NCBI RefSeq assembly: GCF_004342005.1 | Contig: NZ_SMBX01000011.1 | Location: 31,483 to 95,482 of the forward strand | Length of the DNA stretch: 64,000 bases | From: Paracandidimonas soli | GTDB lineage: Bacteria; Pseudomonadota; Gammaproteobacteria; Burkholderiales; Burkholderiaceae_B | Reading direction: 5' to 3' | Part shown: piece after piece, positions 8,739 through 17,667 of the stretch | Layout of the letters: the number at the start of each line of letters is the position of its first letter | Numbering within the stretch: position 1 is the stretch's first letter | The notes under the pieces: model-generated | Told to the model about the DNA's origin: nothing | The model's input: only the letters and a program-made list of their open reading frames with translations | Database searches by the model: none | Made by a program: the position numbers and the translations under genes

Positions 8739-9722
8739 ATGATGTTCATTCGTTCCCGCCGCCATTTACTGCAGGCCGGTGCCTGCGGTATCGCAACGCT
8801 CGCCGTACCCGCCTGGGCTCAGTTGGCCGAAGGCCGTCCAATCACACTCGTCGTACCTTACTCGCCGGGTGGAACCGGAGACATTCTTGGCCGGGCACTC
8901 GCCCACGAGCTGGCCGCGGTGACCGGCAATGCCTGCGTGGTCGAGAACAGAGGCGGCGCCGGAGGCAATGTAGGCGCGGAGCGGGTGGTACACGCCCGGC
9001 CCGACGGGCTCACGTTACTGTTCACGGCGACTAGCCTGGCCAGCAACCCCAGCCTCATGAAGACGATGAACTTCGATCCTCAAAAGGATCTGACAGCCAT
9101 AGCCGGTCCGATCACGCTGCAAAACATCGTCATGGTGAACAATAGTCTTCCCATACACAGCATCCAGGAGCTAGTGGACTATGCCAAGGCGAATCCCGGC
9201 GCGCTCAGCTTTGGCTCGAGCGGCATCGGATCCTCCAACCACCTGGCGGCAGAGCTGTTCAAGATCGAGGCCGGCGTAGACATGCTGCATATCCCCTACA
9301 AGAGCGCTGGGGAAGTCATTCCCAGCCTGATATCAGGCACCACGCAAGTGATGTTTGATCTCATGCCATCCTCATTGCCACATGTCCAGAATAATACAGT
9401 GCGGGCACTGGCGGTAACGGGCGCTACGAGGTCGCCGCTTTTCCCCGATCTGCCGACAGTCGCCGAAGCAGGTGTTCCAAACTATCAGTTCAGCGCCTGG
9501 TTCGGCGTATTTGCGCCATCCGCCACTCCGCCCGCGATGGTCGAACAACTCAACGCCGCCATCAACAAGGCTATGGCTGCGCCGGCCCTGAGCGAAAGAT
9601 TGATGCAATTGGGCGCCGAAGCACAGATCAACCCTCCCGATGGATTCGCCCGCTATTTCAAGGGCGAGATCGATCGCTGGGAACAAGTCATTCGCGACAG
9701 CGGCATCTCTTTGGAGAAATAA
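8739..9722 (+). CDS. Bug-family periplasmic substrate-binding protein with Tat-type signal
   Basis: 327 residues from the ATG at 8739, chosen because GGAGGAG (8727-8733) sits 5 nt upstream; the frame is open from a TTG at 8721. The N-terminus RSRRHLLQAG matches a twin-arginine signal, so export may be by Tat. The Bug core has VVPYSPGGTGDILGRAL, RPDGLTLLF and LHIPYKSAGEV. Codon use is visibly less GC-biased than in neighbouring Bug genes (TTA, CTA and ATA codons occur). It is the first gene of a Bug-NIPSNAP-cupin operon bounded by 44-bp direct repeats. Confidence 0.93.
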   Translation: MMFIRSRRHLLQAGACGIATLAVPAWAQLAEGRPITLVVPYSPGGTGDILGRALAHELAAVTGNACVVENRGGAGGNVGAERVVHARPDGLTLLFTATSLASNPSLMKTMNFDPQKDLTAIAGPITLQNIVMVNNSLPIHSIQELVDYAKANPGALSFGSSGIGSSNHLAAELFKIEAGVDMLHIPYKSAGEVIPSLISGTTQVMFDLMPSSLPHVQNNTVRALAVTGATRSPLFPDLPTVAEAGVPNYQFSAWFGVFAPSATPPAMVEQLNAAINKAMAAPALSERLMQLGAEAQINPPDGFARYFKGEIDRWEQVIRDSGISLEK

Positions 9723-9723
9723 G

Positions 9724-10071
9724 ATGGTGGTCGAGGAACGCATCTACACGCTGCACCACGGAAAAGTACCAGAATACCTCGCTCTGTACGAACAGGATGG
9801 CCGTGATATCCAGCTCCGAATATTGGGATGCAATGTCGGCTACTACAGCGTCGACATCGGCCCACAAAATACAGTGGTTCATCTTTGGGCATACGACAGC
9901 CTCGCGGAACGTGAGCGCCGCCGCGCAGCGCTCACGCAGAATCCCGAATGGCAGGCCTACATTCTCAAGATTAGGCCCTTGATTCTGGTACAGGAAACAC
10001 GGATCCTGCGACCCGCTGGTTTCTTTGCCGATTGGGTATCAACACAACTGGAGCAAGCAGATGTCATATGA
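9724..10071 (+). CDS. NIPSNAP-family protein
   Basis: 115 residues. The start at 9724 is one base past the Bug stop, so the genes are translationally coupled. The sequence fits the NIPSNAP fold (ferredoxin-like alpha/beta): VEERIYTLHHGKVPEYL at the N-terminus, NTVVHLWAYDSLAERERRR in the middle, NPEWQAYILKIRPLI and a late strand VQETRIL. Bacterial NIPSNAP proteins often sit in catabolic operons, and none has a reaction that can be assigned from sequence. No signal peptide, hence cytosolic. Confidence 0.85.
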   Translation: MVVEERIYTLHHGKVPEYLALYEQDGRDIQLRILGCNVGYYSVDIGPQNTVVHLWAYDSLAERERRRAALTQNPEWQAYILKIRPLILVQETRILRPAGFFADWVSTQLEQADVI

Positions 10072-10735
10072 ACTGAAACTATATCTTGATGTTTTCGAGG
10101 CGAAGTCGTCCTGCATCCAACCCGAAGCGGTACCTGCGCGCGCAATATACGTCATCGAGGGGGCGCTTGCACTACGCCCTAGCGGAGGTGAAGCCACCAC
10201 GATAGTGCTGTCTTCCAATAGCGGCGCGGCTCTGAGTTCCGAGTGGAGCATCGCCGGCGCAAGCCAGCCGGCGCGTGTTTTACGTTGGGATCTGGTGCGA
10301 GCCGGCGCGCCACAACACCTGCTTGTGCCGGCCGCCAGCGAAAGCCGACTGCTTCTTTCTGCGCCACTCACACTGAAACCAAACGAGGAGTATTTGCTGC
10401 GTTGCGATCGTGTCGATTTCCCTCCCTCTGGAGAAGCACTCACGCATACGCACCAGGGCGGCGGCATCCGCTGTCTCCTGACGGGCTCCATCCGCGTCGA
10501 CACCCAAGGGCACTCCACTATCCATGCCCCAATGGGGGCGTGGTTTGAAGCCGGCCCCGATCCGGTATACGCAGCGGCGGATGCTACGAAACCGACCGCG
10601 TTTGCCCGATGCATGGTGCTGCCGCGCGCATTACTCGGAGGCCATTCCTCCATTCACTATGTGAACCCAGCAGACCTCAACAAACCCAAGAGTCAGCGTT
10701 ATCAGTTGTTCGTGGACACACCAATCGAAACGTAG
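10061..10735 (+). CDS. Cupin-domain protein
   Basis: 224 residues from the ATG at 10061, overlapping the NIPSNAP stop by 11 nt. The C-terminal half carries a cupin-like metal site: the THTHQGGGIRCLLTGSIRV segment supplies two His and an LLTG beta-turn, followed by PMGAWFE. The N-terminal half (ARAIYVIEGALAL) looks like a second, degraded cupin barrel, so the protein may be bicupin. It is the last gene of the cassette, with a terminator at 10801. Substrate and reaction are unknown. Confidence 0.72.
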   Translation: MSYELKLYLDVFEAKSSCIQPEAVPARAIYVIEGALALRPSGGEATTIVLSSNSGAALSSEWSIAGASQPARVLRWDLVRAGAPQHLLVPAASESRLLLSAPLTLKPNEEYLLRCDRVDFPPSGEALTHTHQGGGIRCLLTGSIRVDTQGHSTIHAPMGAWFEAGPDPVYAAADATKPTAFARCMVLPRALLGGHSSIHYVNPADLNKPKSQRYQLFVDTPIET

Positions 10736-10800
10736 GCGACAAACCGGACGCCGCTGCCCGCCGGGGCTGCGCGGGGTCTCGACACAATATCGAGCCATCG

Positions 10801-10830
10801 AAAACGCCGGTTCAAAAGAGCCGGCGTTTC
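10801..10830 (+). terminator. Rho-independent terminator after the cupin gene
   Basis: A 9-bp stem (AAACGCCGG / CCGGCGTTT) with a 10-nt loop ends the Bug-NIPSNAP-cupin unit, just before the second 44-bp repeat. Confidence 0.7.
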
Positions 10831-10844
10831 TACATTTAATCAGG

Positions 10845-10888
10845 CGCACCCATATTCGCGCATTTCTGATATGAACAAAATCCATGGC
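10845..10888. repeat. 44-bp direct repeat, copy 2
   Basis: Identical to 8514-8557. It lies between the terminator of the cupin operon and the Bug gene at 11023. The unit between the two repeats (8514-10844, 2331 bp) holds exactly the Bug-NIPSNAP-cupin cassette. Confidence 0.95.
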
Positions 10889-11022
10889 CCGATCGGCGAG
10901 ACGAACGTACAGTGTCCTCCCTTCATGGTGCAGTGCGCAAAACCGCCCCGCCGCCATGAGAAACCATCCAGTCAAGGAAAGGAATGCCGCCCTATCCTCA
11001 GGCGCATTCAGAAGGAGCACAA

Positions 11023-12009
11023 ATGAATATCAAAAGTCAATTTTCCGCCCTGGGCAGCGCTCTGCTGCTGACCGGCGGCCTGCTGGCCTCCCCCGCTCAC
11101 GCGCAGGACGACTGGCCCAAGCGCCCCGTCACCTATGTCGTACCGTTCGCCCCCGGTGGCGCAACCGACATGATCGGCCGCATCTACAGCCAGAGCATCG
11201 GCAACGAGCTGGGCCAGCCCATCGTGGTGGAAAACCGCCCCGGCACCGGCGGCAGCCTGGGCTCGGCCTATGTATCGCGCCAGAAGGCCGACGGCTACAC
11301 GCTGGTCGGCGGAACGATCAGTTCGCACTCGATCAACGTCAGCATCTACCCCGATATCGGCTATGACCCGGTCGAATCCTTCACGCCCATCATCCTGACG
11401 GGCACGCTGCCCAATGTTCTCGTCGTGCGCAAGGACAGTCCCTACAACTCGGTCGAGCAACTCATCGCCGCCGCGCGCGAGAAAAAGGAAAACCTGACGT
11501 TCGGCTCTTCGGGCGTGGGCTCTTCCCAGCACCTGGCGGGCGAGCTGTTCGCATCGATGGTCGGCGCGGAACTGCTGCACGTGCCCTACAAGGGCAGCGC
11601 ACCGTCGCTGCAGGCACTGCTGGCCGGCGAGATCGACCTGCTGTTCGACAACCTGACCTCCGCAATGCCCTTCATCCAGTCGGGCAACCTGAAGGCCCTG
11701 GCCGTCACGTCGAAGCAGCCCGATTCCGCGCTGCCCGACGTCAAGCCGCTGGACCAGTCCGGTCTGCCCGGCTACGAAGTCGTGTCCTGGCAGGCCACGT
11801 TCGCGCCTGCGGGAACACCCAAGCCGGTCATCGACAAACTCTACAAGGCCATGCATGCGGCACTACAAAAGCCCGATGTGCAGGAACGTCTGAAGTCCGT
11901 CGGCCTGACGATCTCCGGCGCAGGCCCCGATGAACTGCTGGCATTCCAGAAGGCCGAAGTCGAGAAGTGGGCCAAGGTCGCCAAAGACGCCAACATCACG
12001 ATGGACTGA
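11023..12009 (+). CDS. Bug-family periplasmic substrate-binding protein (TTT receptor)
   Basis: 328 residues from the ATG at 11023, preceded by AAGGAG with ideal spacing; the longer frame from 10984 has no better signal. The signal peptide ends at SPAHAQ/DDWP. Core motifs are VVPFAPGGATDMIGR, KADGYTLVGG and LLHVPYKGSAPS. It is GC-rich like most of the window and unlike the cassette just upstream. If the 2331-bp cassette were absent, it would be directly divergent from the ThDP enzyme at 6737, which suggests that pair is the older arrangement. Confidence 0.94.
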   Translation: MNIKSQFSALGSALLLTGGLLASPAHAQDDWPKRPVTYVVPFAPGGATDMIGRIYSQSIGNELGQPIVVENRPGTGGSLGSAYVSRQKADGYTLVGGTISSHSINVSIYPDIGYDPVESFTPIILTGTLPNVLVVRKDSPYNSVEQLIAAAREKKENLTFGSSGVGSSQHLAGELFASMVGAELLHVPYKGSAPSLQALLAGEIDLLFDNLTSAMPFIQSGNLKALAVTSKQPDSALPDVKPLDQSGLPGYEVVSWQATFAPAGTPKPVIDKLYKAMHAALQKPDVQERLKSVGLTISGAGPDELLAFQKAEVEKWAKVAKDANITMD

Positions 12010-12076
12010 GCGCCGCTTCGACAGGTGCGGTCCGCAAGGCCGCGCCACGGCATCCCGGCACACGCCCGGGCCAGGA

Positions 12077-12118
12077 AAAACGCCAGTACAGCATAAAGAC
12101 TGTACTGGCGTTTTTTTT
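12077..12118 (+). terminator. Strong rho-independent terminator after the Bug gene
   Basis: A perfect 12-bp stem (ACGCCAGTACAG / CTGTACTGGCGT) with an 8-nt loop, an A-run on the left and eight T on the right. Confidence 0.93.
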
Positions 12119-12166
12119 GTCGCCGGGCCGCCCCTAGACAAAAAGCGCACCCTTGGGGATGAGCCC
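12112..12166. repeat. Copy 2 of the dispersed repeat, stem-loop with GTC/GAC arms
   Basis: TTTTTGTC (12113-12120) and GACAAAAA pair around the core CGCCGGGCCGCCCC; GATGAGCCC follows as in copy 1. In copy 3 the arms read TTTTTGCC and GGCAAAAA, a compensatory change that keeps the stem. A separate perfect hairpin with a 13-bp stem and a 5-nt loop lies just downstream at 12170-12200. Confidence 0.65.
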
Positions 12167-12240
12167 GGACCCAGGACAGTCCACTGCGGACTGTCCTGGG
12201 CCTGGCGAATCCAAGCGGCTTGCAAGCCGCGCGGTGGAGC

Positions 12241-12353
12241 GCAAGCCGAAGGCGCAGCGTGGGAGGCATTTTTTGCCGCCGGGCCGCCCCAAGGCAAAAA
12301 GCGCCCTCCTCGGGAGGGCAGCAAGCCGAAGGCGCAGCGTGGGAGGCATTTTT
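12241..12353. repeat. Direct repeat pair plus copy 3 of the stem-loop repeat
   Basis: A 33-nt sequence starting GCAAGCCGAAGGCGCAGCG occurs at 12241-12273 and again at 12321-12353. Between them lies copy 3 of the dispersed stem-loop (TTTTTGCC / GGCAAAAA arms, from 12269) and a GCCCTCC-TCG-GGAGGGC hairpin. A 15-nt piece of the repeat in the opposite orientation is at 28739-28753. The remainder of the 12010-12504 gap shows no gene. Confidence 0.75.
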
Positions 12354-12504
12354 CGCAGGCCGATGCGGGCGGCCATGATTGTGAGTCACTCCCGCCTCAA
12401 GTCGGGAGCTTCCTCGCCACAATACGGGGGCGCCTGCGGCGCCGTATAACTACTGCCTCGCTTGACCTCGTCGTGAACGACGAGGCTTGCGCTTGGGCCC
12501 GTGG

Positions 12505-13443
12505 TCAAGCGCGCCGCTGCATGCCTTGCACGCCCGGCCATGCGCCCGCCTGCACCAGTTCAGCGCCGACCTGCCGTATCATCTGGCCGATTTCCCAGTT
12601 GGCATCCATCAGGGGACGATTCCTGGCGGTGGCGATCGCCACGGTCCGCAGCAGGCGCGCGTCATTCACCGGCACAGCCTTCAACAGCCCGGCCTCATGC
12701 TCGCGCGCGATGGCGGCCAGCGGCAAGATGGTGCAGCCGTGGCCGGCCTCTACCAGGCGCTTGGTGACGGCGATCGAACCATCGCACTCGATCGCCGTAT
12801 GCAGCGACAGGCCCTCCTGGTGCGCAAGGGACTGCATCAGGCCGCGCAAGCCGTGCTGCGTGCTGGGCAGCACCATGGGCAGCGACAGCAGCGCCCGCAT
12901 GTCCAGCGGACCGGCCGGCAGCGGAAAATCCTGCGCGGCAACGCAATACAGGGGCTCTTTCAGGAGTTCGTCGAAATCGACGACATTGGCCTGGGTCGGC
13001 ACATACAGCAATGCCATGTCGATCTGCCCCTCGACCAGCCAGTTCATCAACTGGCTGCCGAGCCCTTCCATGAAGCGCAGCTTCGCGTCGGGAAACCGGG
13101 CGGACAGGACATGCGCCAGCCTGCCGAACATCTGCCACGCGATCGTGGGCTGCGCCGCGATGACGATCTGCGCCGGGCCTGAGCCCGCCAGGTGCGCGGC
13201 CGTCTGCCTGGCCTGCTCCAGCGCCTGCACGACCTCCTGCGCCCTGGCGAGGAAGACGCGCCCGGCATCCGTCAGCATGACGCCTCTGCCGCTGCGGTGG
13301 AACAGGCGCACGCCGATATCGGACTCCAGCTTGCCGATATGCCTGGTGATGGTGGACTGCTCGATGCCGAGCTCGAGAGCGGCGCGGGAAATACTGCCCA
13401 GTCGGGCAACCATGACGAAGAACTCTATCGTGGATGGATTCAT
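12505..13443 (-). CDS. LysR-family transcriptional regulator
   Basis: 312 residues. The N-terminal winged helix-turn-helix is MNPSTIEFFVMVARLGSISR onward with IEQSTITRHIGKLE as recognition region; a periplasmic-binding-like effector domain follows. The start at 13443 overlaps the stop of the LysR gene at 13440-14435 by 4 nt (ATGA), so the two LysR genes form one translationally coupled unit. The unit is transcribed away from the FMN oxidase and garD genes and presumably regulates them or itself. The ligand is unknown. Confidence 0.93.
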   Translation of the reverse strand: MNPSTIEFFVMVARLGSISRAALELGIEQSTITRHIGKLESDIGVRLFHRSGRGVMLTDAGRVFLARAQEVVQALEQARQTAAHLAGSGPAQIVIAAQPTIAWQMFGRLAHVLSARFPDAKLRFMEGLGSQLMNWLVEGQIDMALLYVPTQANVVDFDELLKEPLYCVAAQDFPLPAGPLDMRALLSLPMVLPSTQHGLRGLMQSLAHQEGLSLHTAIECDGSIAVTKRLVEAGHGCTILPLAAIAREHEAGLLKAVPVNDARLLRTVAIATARNRPLMDANWEIGQMIRQVGAELVQAGAWPGVQGMQRRA

Positions 13444-14435
13444 GGGCAGCCCTGTTTATGCGTAAAGGAGCCTCGCGCCGTCCGATCGGCGAGCGGCGGG
13501 CCGGGAACAAAGGCCGCCGCGCGGTCGCTGCCGGCGGAAAGAAAGCGTATGGGCAGGCTGAAGTCGACCACCTCCATCAGCAGTTCCTTCAGAAGGAGCA
13601 TGCCCGCGCGGGAGTCGTCCCGGCGCATCTGCATGGAGTATGACATCGACGGCAGCGATTGCCACTGCTCCAGCTTCACCAAAAGGCCGCGCTCGGCCAG
13701 CGGCCGGGCCCAGGCATTGGGCATGAAGCCTATGCCGACGCCTTCCAGGACCAGCGAGGTCACCCCGCCCCAGGTATTGCAGGTCAGGCAACTGCGCCAG
13801 AAGATGCCGTGCGAACGTATCCACTCCTCCAGCATGCGGTACGTGCCAGCCCCCTGCGGCATGGTGATCAGGGAGATATGCCTGGCGGCGGCATCGGCCA
13901 CGGTCCGGCAGGAAGGATAAAGCGCCGGCGACACGAACCAGTCGAAGTCCGCTTCCCCGACAGGAAAGGACACGATGCGCTGGCGCGACGAAGTCCCGGA
14001 GATGACCGCGAAATCCAGCTCGCCGCTCTCCACTCCCGCCTCCATCGCGGGGCCGACATCGATGTGCGGCTCCAGATGCAGGTTCGGATAGCGCTGCGCC
14101 GCCTGCGCAATGAACCTGGGCAGCCACGTCAGGGAGGACAGCTCGCCCACGGCAAAGCGGAAATTGCCCTGCACGCCCGCATCGTCCCGCACCACCTGGC
14201 GCAGGGCGTCGGCCTGGTCGAGCAACTGGCGGACATGGGGCAGCAGCGCATGGCCGGCGGTCGTCAGGCTGGCGCGGTACTGATCGCGGTCGAACAGGGT
14301 CTGCCCCAGCGAGGCTTCCAGGTCGGTGATGCGCTTGGACAAGGTGGAAACGGAGACATGCAGCCGTTCGGCGGCAATGGCGAAGCTGTCGCAGATGGCC
14401 GCCCTGTAGAACGCCTCCAGTTGCTTGAGTGTCAT
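13440..14435 (-). CDS. LysR-family transcriptional regulator, divergent from the FMN-oxidase/garD unit
   Basis: 331 residues. MTLKQLEAFYRAAICDSFAI starts the DNA-binding domain, with VSVSTLSKRITDLEASLGQ as the recognition part; the effector domain contains FRFAVGELSSLTWLP, which fits the substrate-binding fold. It is the first gene of a two-LysR operon, overlapping the next by ATGA. The 160-bp gap to the oxidase gene at 14596 holds several inverted repeats suitable for LysR binding. The different recognition helices suggest the two LysR proteins bind different sites. Confidence 0.93.
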   Translation of the reverse strand: MTLKQLEAFYRAAICDSFAIAAERLHVSVSTLSKRITDLEASLGQTLFDRDQYRASLTTAGHALLPHVRQLLDQADALRQVVRDDAGVQGNFRFAVGELSSLTWLPRFIAQAAQRYPNLHLEPHIDVGPAMEAGVESGELDFAVISGTSSRQRIVSFPVGEADFDWFVSPALYPSCRTVADAAARHISLITMPQGAGTYRMLEEWIRSHGIFWRSCLTCNTWGGVTSLVLEGVGIGFMPNAWARPLAERGLLVKLEQWQSLPSMSYSMQMRRDDSRAGMLLLKELLMEVVDFSLPIRFLSAGSDRAAAFVPGPPLADRTARGSFTHKQGCP

Positions 14436-14446
14436 GAGCTTTCAGG

Positions 14447-14522
14447 AAATTCGAATTTTCCGAACATTATAAGATATATATATTCAATATATATAAACAA
14501 CAGACTCTCGTAAGATAGAGTC
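14447..14522. promoter_or_regulatory. Divergent control region with three inverted repeats
   Basis: AAATTCGAATTT (14447-14458) is a perfect palindrome. An AT-rich inverted repeat of alternating AT/TA follows at about 14473-14496, and GACTCT/AGAGTC arms span 14503-14522. All lie between the LysR start at 14435 and the oxidase start at 14596, where LysR proteins usually bind. Confidence 0.45.
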
Positions 14523-14595
14523 CTTGCACGCATCGGCCTCGCAATATCAGGGCGCTTCCGCCCGCCGGCACCATCCGCAACCCTGCAACCTGATC

Positions 14596-15744
14596 ATGAA
14601 ACGCATTTTTTCCCTGAACGACTTCGAACAGCCCGCAAGACGCAAACTGCCGCGGCAACTGTTCAGCTATATCTACAACGGCGCCGACGAAGAGCGCACG
14701 ATGAAAGACAACCGCAAGGCCTTCGATCGCTATGCCTTCGTCCCCAGGCTGCTGACCGGCGTGTCCGAACGCGAGCAGAAGATCACGCTGTTCGGCCAGG
14801 AGTACGCCTCGCCGTTCGGCATATCACCGGTCGGCCTGAGCGCCATGTGGTGCTATCGGGGCGATGTCGTCCTGGCCGAGGCTGCCCAGGAGAACAATAT
14901 CCCCGCCGTGATGAGCGGCGCCTCGCTCATCCCCATGGAAACCGTCGCCAAGGCGGCGCCCAATACCTGGTTCCAGGCCTACATGCCCGGCGATCCCGCC
15001 CGCGTGGAAGCCCTGATCACGCGCATCGCCAATGCCGGTTTCAAGACGCTGGTCATCACCGCCGACCTGCCCGTGCAGGTGAACCCGGAAAACTACCTGC
15101 GCAACGGGTTCAGCACGCCGCTGCGCCCCAGCCTGCGGCTGGCCTGGGACGGCATCAGCCATCCGCGCTGGCTGTTCGGCACCTTTTTCCGCACGCTGGC
15201 CAGGCACGGCATGCCCCATTTCGAGAACTGGCGGGCGGAGCGCGGCGCGCCGATTCTTTCCGCCACGGTGGAGCGCGACTTCCAGGCCCGGGATCACCTG
15301 GACTGGTCGCACCTGCAGCGCGTGCGCGAGCTCTGGAAGGGGCCGCTGCTGCTCAAGGGCATTCTGTCGGCCGGCGACGCAGCCATCGCCACGGGCATGG
15401 GCGTCGACGGGCTGATCGTGTCCAATCACGGCGGCCGCCAGGTGGACAGCGCCATTTCGCCGATGGAGGTCCTGCCCGAGATCGTGCGCGCCGCCGGCGG
15501 CGCCACCATCATCATGGACAGCGGCATCCGCCGGGGCTCCGATGTGCTCAAGGCTCTCGCCCTGGGCGCCCGGTGCGTATTCCTCGGCCGTCCCTTCAAC
15601 TATGCCGCCACGGTCGGCGGCAAGGAAGGCGTCAACCACGCCATCAATATCCTGCGCACGGAGATCCATCGCAACATGGCGCTGCTGGGCATCAACCGCC
15701 TGAGCGAGCTGGATTCCTCCATCGTGCGCGACCTGGGGCGCTGA
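14596..15744 (+). CDS. FMN-dependent alpha-hydroxy-acid oxidizing protein
   Basis: 382 residues from the ATG at 14596 (the frame extends to a TTG at 14524 without family similarity). TIM-barrel flavoprotein of the lactate oxidase/L-lactate dehydrogenase/mandelate dehydrogenase family. Lys254 (LLLKGI), catalytic His278 and Arg281 (SNHGGRQVD) and the FMN-phosphate site DSGIRRG (308-314) are intact. It oxidises an L-2-hydroxy acid to the 2-keto acid. garD follows 68 bp downstream, so the two are probably co-transcribed; which hydroxy acid is used is unknown. Confidence 0.92.
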   Translation: MKRIFSLNDFEQPARRKLPRQLFSYIYNGADEERTMKDNRKAFDRYAFVPRLLTGVSEREQKITLFGQEYASPFGISPVGLSAMWCYRGDVVLAEAAQENNIPAVMSGASLIPMETVAKAAPNTWFQAYMPGDPARVEALITRIANAGFKTLVITADLPVQVNPENYLRNGFSTPLRPSLRLAWDGISHPRWLFGTFFRTLARHGMPHFENWRAERGAPILSATVERDFQARDHLDWSHLQRVRELWKGPLLLKGILSAGDAAIATGMGVDGLIVSNHGGRQVDSAISPMEVLPEIVRAAGGATIIMDSGIRRGSDVLKALALGARCVFLGRPFNYAATVGGKEGVNHAINILRTEIHRNMALLGINRLSELDSSIVRDLGR

Positions 15745-15812
15745 GCTTCTACGGACAAGTCCGGGGCCGGCCGCGCCGGCTCCGCTTCCCTGCTTTCATA
15801 CGGAGAGACACC

Positions 15813-17375
15813 ATGAGTTCCCAACAACCCCGCTACGTGAAGATGCACGACAACGACAATGTCGTCATCATCGCCAACAATGGCGGCCTGCCCGCCGGCA
15901 CTGTGCTGGACAACGGCATCGAGCTGCGCGAAGCCATCCCCCAGGGCCACAAGGTCGCCCTGACGGATCTGGCCGCTGGCGATATCGTGCGCCGCTACAA
16001 CGTAGTCATCGGCTACGCCAAGACCGACCTGCCCAAGGGCAGCTGGCTGAACGAGCACAGGCTGGACATGCCCGCGCCGCCGGAACTGGACAATCTGCCG
16101 ATCGCCACGGAGAAAACGACGCTGGATCCGCTCGAAGGCTATACGTTCGAGGGCTTCCGCAATCCGGACGGCAGCGTCGGCACGCGCAACATCCTGGCCA
16201 TTTCCACTTCGGTGCAATGCGTGTCCGGCGTCGTCGCCCATGCGGTGGAGCGCATCCGCGCCGAGCTGCTGCCCAAGTACCCCAATGTCGACAATGTGAT
16301 TTCGCTGGAGCACATCTACGGCTGTGGCGTCGCCATCCAGGCGCCGGACGCGGTGATCCCGATCCGCACGCTGCGCAATATCGCCCGCAATCCCAACTTC
16401 GGCGGCCGCACGCTGGTCGTCAGCCTGGGCTGCGAGAAGCTGCAGGCGGACGTGTTCTTCCCGGACAGGTTCATTCCGATCAAGAATGGGGGGTTCCAGC
16501 GCCAGGACGAGAATATCGCGCTGGTGACGCTGCAGGATGAGGAGAACATTGGTTTCGAAGGAATGATCCAGTCCATCATGCGCGCGGCGGAGGAGCATCT
16601 CATTGTCCTGAACAAGCGTGTGCGCACCACCTGTCCCATCTCCGATCTGGTAATCGGCGTGCAGTGCGGCGGCAGCGATGCGTTCTCGGGCGTTTCCGCC
16701 AACCCGGTGGTGGGCTACGCCACGGATCTGTTCGTACGTGCGGGCGCTTCGGTGATGTTCTCGGAGGTAACGGAAGTGCGCGATGGCATCGCCCAGTTGA
16801 CGGCGCGGGCGGCCAGTCCGGAGGTCGCACAGCAGTTGATCGATCAGATGCGCTGGTACGATCAGTATCTGGGCCGCGGCAGCGCGGACCGCAGTGCGAA
16901 TACGTCACCGGGCAACAAGCGCGGCGGCCTGTCGAACATTGTGGAAAAGGCCATGGGTTCGATCGTGAAATCGGGCAGCACGCCGATCCAGGGCGTGGTG
17001 CCTCCAGGCGAGCGCTGCACGACGCGCGGGCTGAATTTCTCGGCCACGCCGGCCAGCGATTTTGTCTGCGGCACGCTGCAGCTGGCTGCAGGGATGACGA
17101 TGCATGTGTTCACGACGGGACGCGGCACGCCCTACAGTCTGAAGGAAGCGCCGGTGGTGAAGGTGGCCACGCGCAGCGATCTGGCACGGCGCTGGCACGA
17201 TCTGATGGACATCAACGCGGGCCGCGTGGTGGACGGCGATGCGACGATCGAGGAAATGGGCTGGGAGATGTTCCGCTACATGATCGACGTGGCCAGCGGG
17301 CGCAAGCAAACGTGCGCCGAAAGCCTGAAGATTTATAACTCTCTGGCTTTGTTCAATCCGGCGCCGATTACCTGA
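15813..17375 (+). CDS. garD: Galactarate dehydratase
   Basis: 520 residues from the ATG at 15813 (GGAG about 7 nt upstream), close to the 523 of E. coli GarD. Strong matches to my memory of GarD run along the length: [60 protein letters not shown]-like [19 protein letters not shown] [26 protein letters not shown] and the ending [10 protein letters not shown]. It belongs to the UxaA family and uses Fe2+. It dehydrates galactarate (meso-galactarate) to 5-keto-4-deoxy-D-glucarate. A terminator follows at 17413. Confidence 0.96.
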   Translation: MSSQQPRYVKMHDNDNVVIIANNGGLPAGTVLDNGIELREAIPQGHKVALTDLAAGDIVRRYNVVIGYAKTDLPKGSWLNEHRLDMPAPPELDNLPIATEKTTLDPLEGYTFEGFRNPDGSVGTRNILAISTSVQCVSGVVAHAVERIRAELLPKYPNVDNVISLEHIYGCGVAIQAPDAVIPIRTLRNIARNPNFGGRTLVVSLGCEKLQADVFFPDRFIPIKNGGFQRQDENIALVTLQDEENIGFEGMIQSIMRAAEEHLIVLNKRVRTTCPISDLVIGVQCGGSDAFSGVSANPVVGYATDLFVRAGASVMFSEVTEVRDGIAQLTARAASPEVAQQLIDQMRWYDQYLGRGSADRSANTSPGNKRGGLSNIVEKAMGSIVKSGSTPIQGVVPPGERCTTRGLNFSATPASDFVCGTLQLAAGMTMHVFTTGRGTPYSLKEAPVVKVATRSDLARRWHDLMDINAGRVVDGDATIEEMGWEMFRYMIDVASGRKQTCAESLKIYNSLALFNPAPIT

Positions 17376-17412
17376 TACCCGATATCTGATAGCGCTTTCT
17401 TCTTTCTTGCTT

Positions 17413-17446
17413 GGGCGGCCTTTTCATCTTGGCCGCCCTTTTTATT
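17413..17446 (+). terminator. Rho-independent terminator after garD
   Basis: An 8-bp GC stem (GGGCGGCC / GGCCGCCC) with a 10-nt loop, followed by CTTTTTATT. Confidence 0.88.
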
Positions 17447-17494
17447 CGAATTGTTTTTTCGTCATTCTTCTGCCGCAATTCTCCATGACGTCGA

Positions 17495-17588
17495 GCCTGG
17501 AGGCTGACCAAGGACTGCCGGGCAGTCCCGGAACGCAGCGCAGGGACCCGGCAACGCTAGCCCGGCAGTCTTCGCTCAGCCTCCAGGC
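17495..17588. repeat. Nested inverted repeat, about 94 bp, potential structured RNA or cruciform
   Basis: Outer arms GCCTGGAGGCTGA (17495-17507) and TCAGCCTCCAGGC (17576-17588) pair over 13 bp. Inside, GACTGCCGGG (17513-17522) and CCCGGCAGTC (17561-17570) pair over 10 bp, and GTCCC/GGGAC can pair further in. It lies between the garD terminator and the convergent garL gene, with no reading frame. Confidence 0.75.
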
Positions 17589-17667
17589 GGGTTACTGCGA
17601 ATCAACAGTCAATAAGAACGCATCAATGCAGACTACAGATCACGAATCCTGCGTCACCGCCTATCAA

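Noticed and set aside
12170..12200. Perfect hairpin with 13-bp stem as a terminator
   Set aside because: No T-run and a strong terminator already at 12077; treated as part of the repeat-rich gap.
14847..15812. Upstream extension of the garD frame by about 320 codons
   Set aside because: It overlaps the FMN oxidase in another frame; GarD similarity begins at the ATG at 15813, which has a ribosome site.
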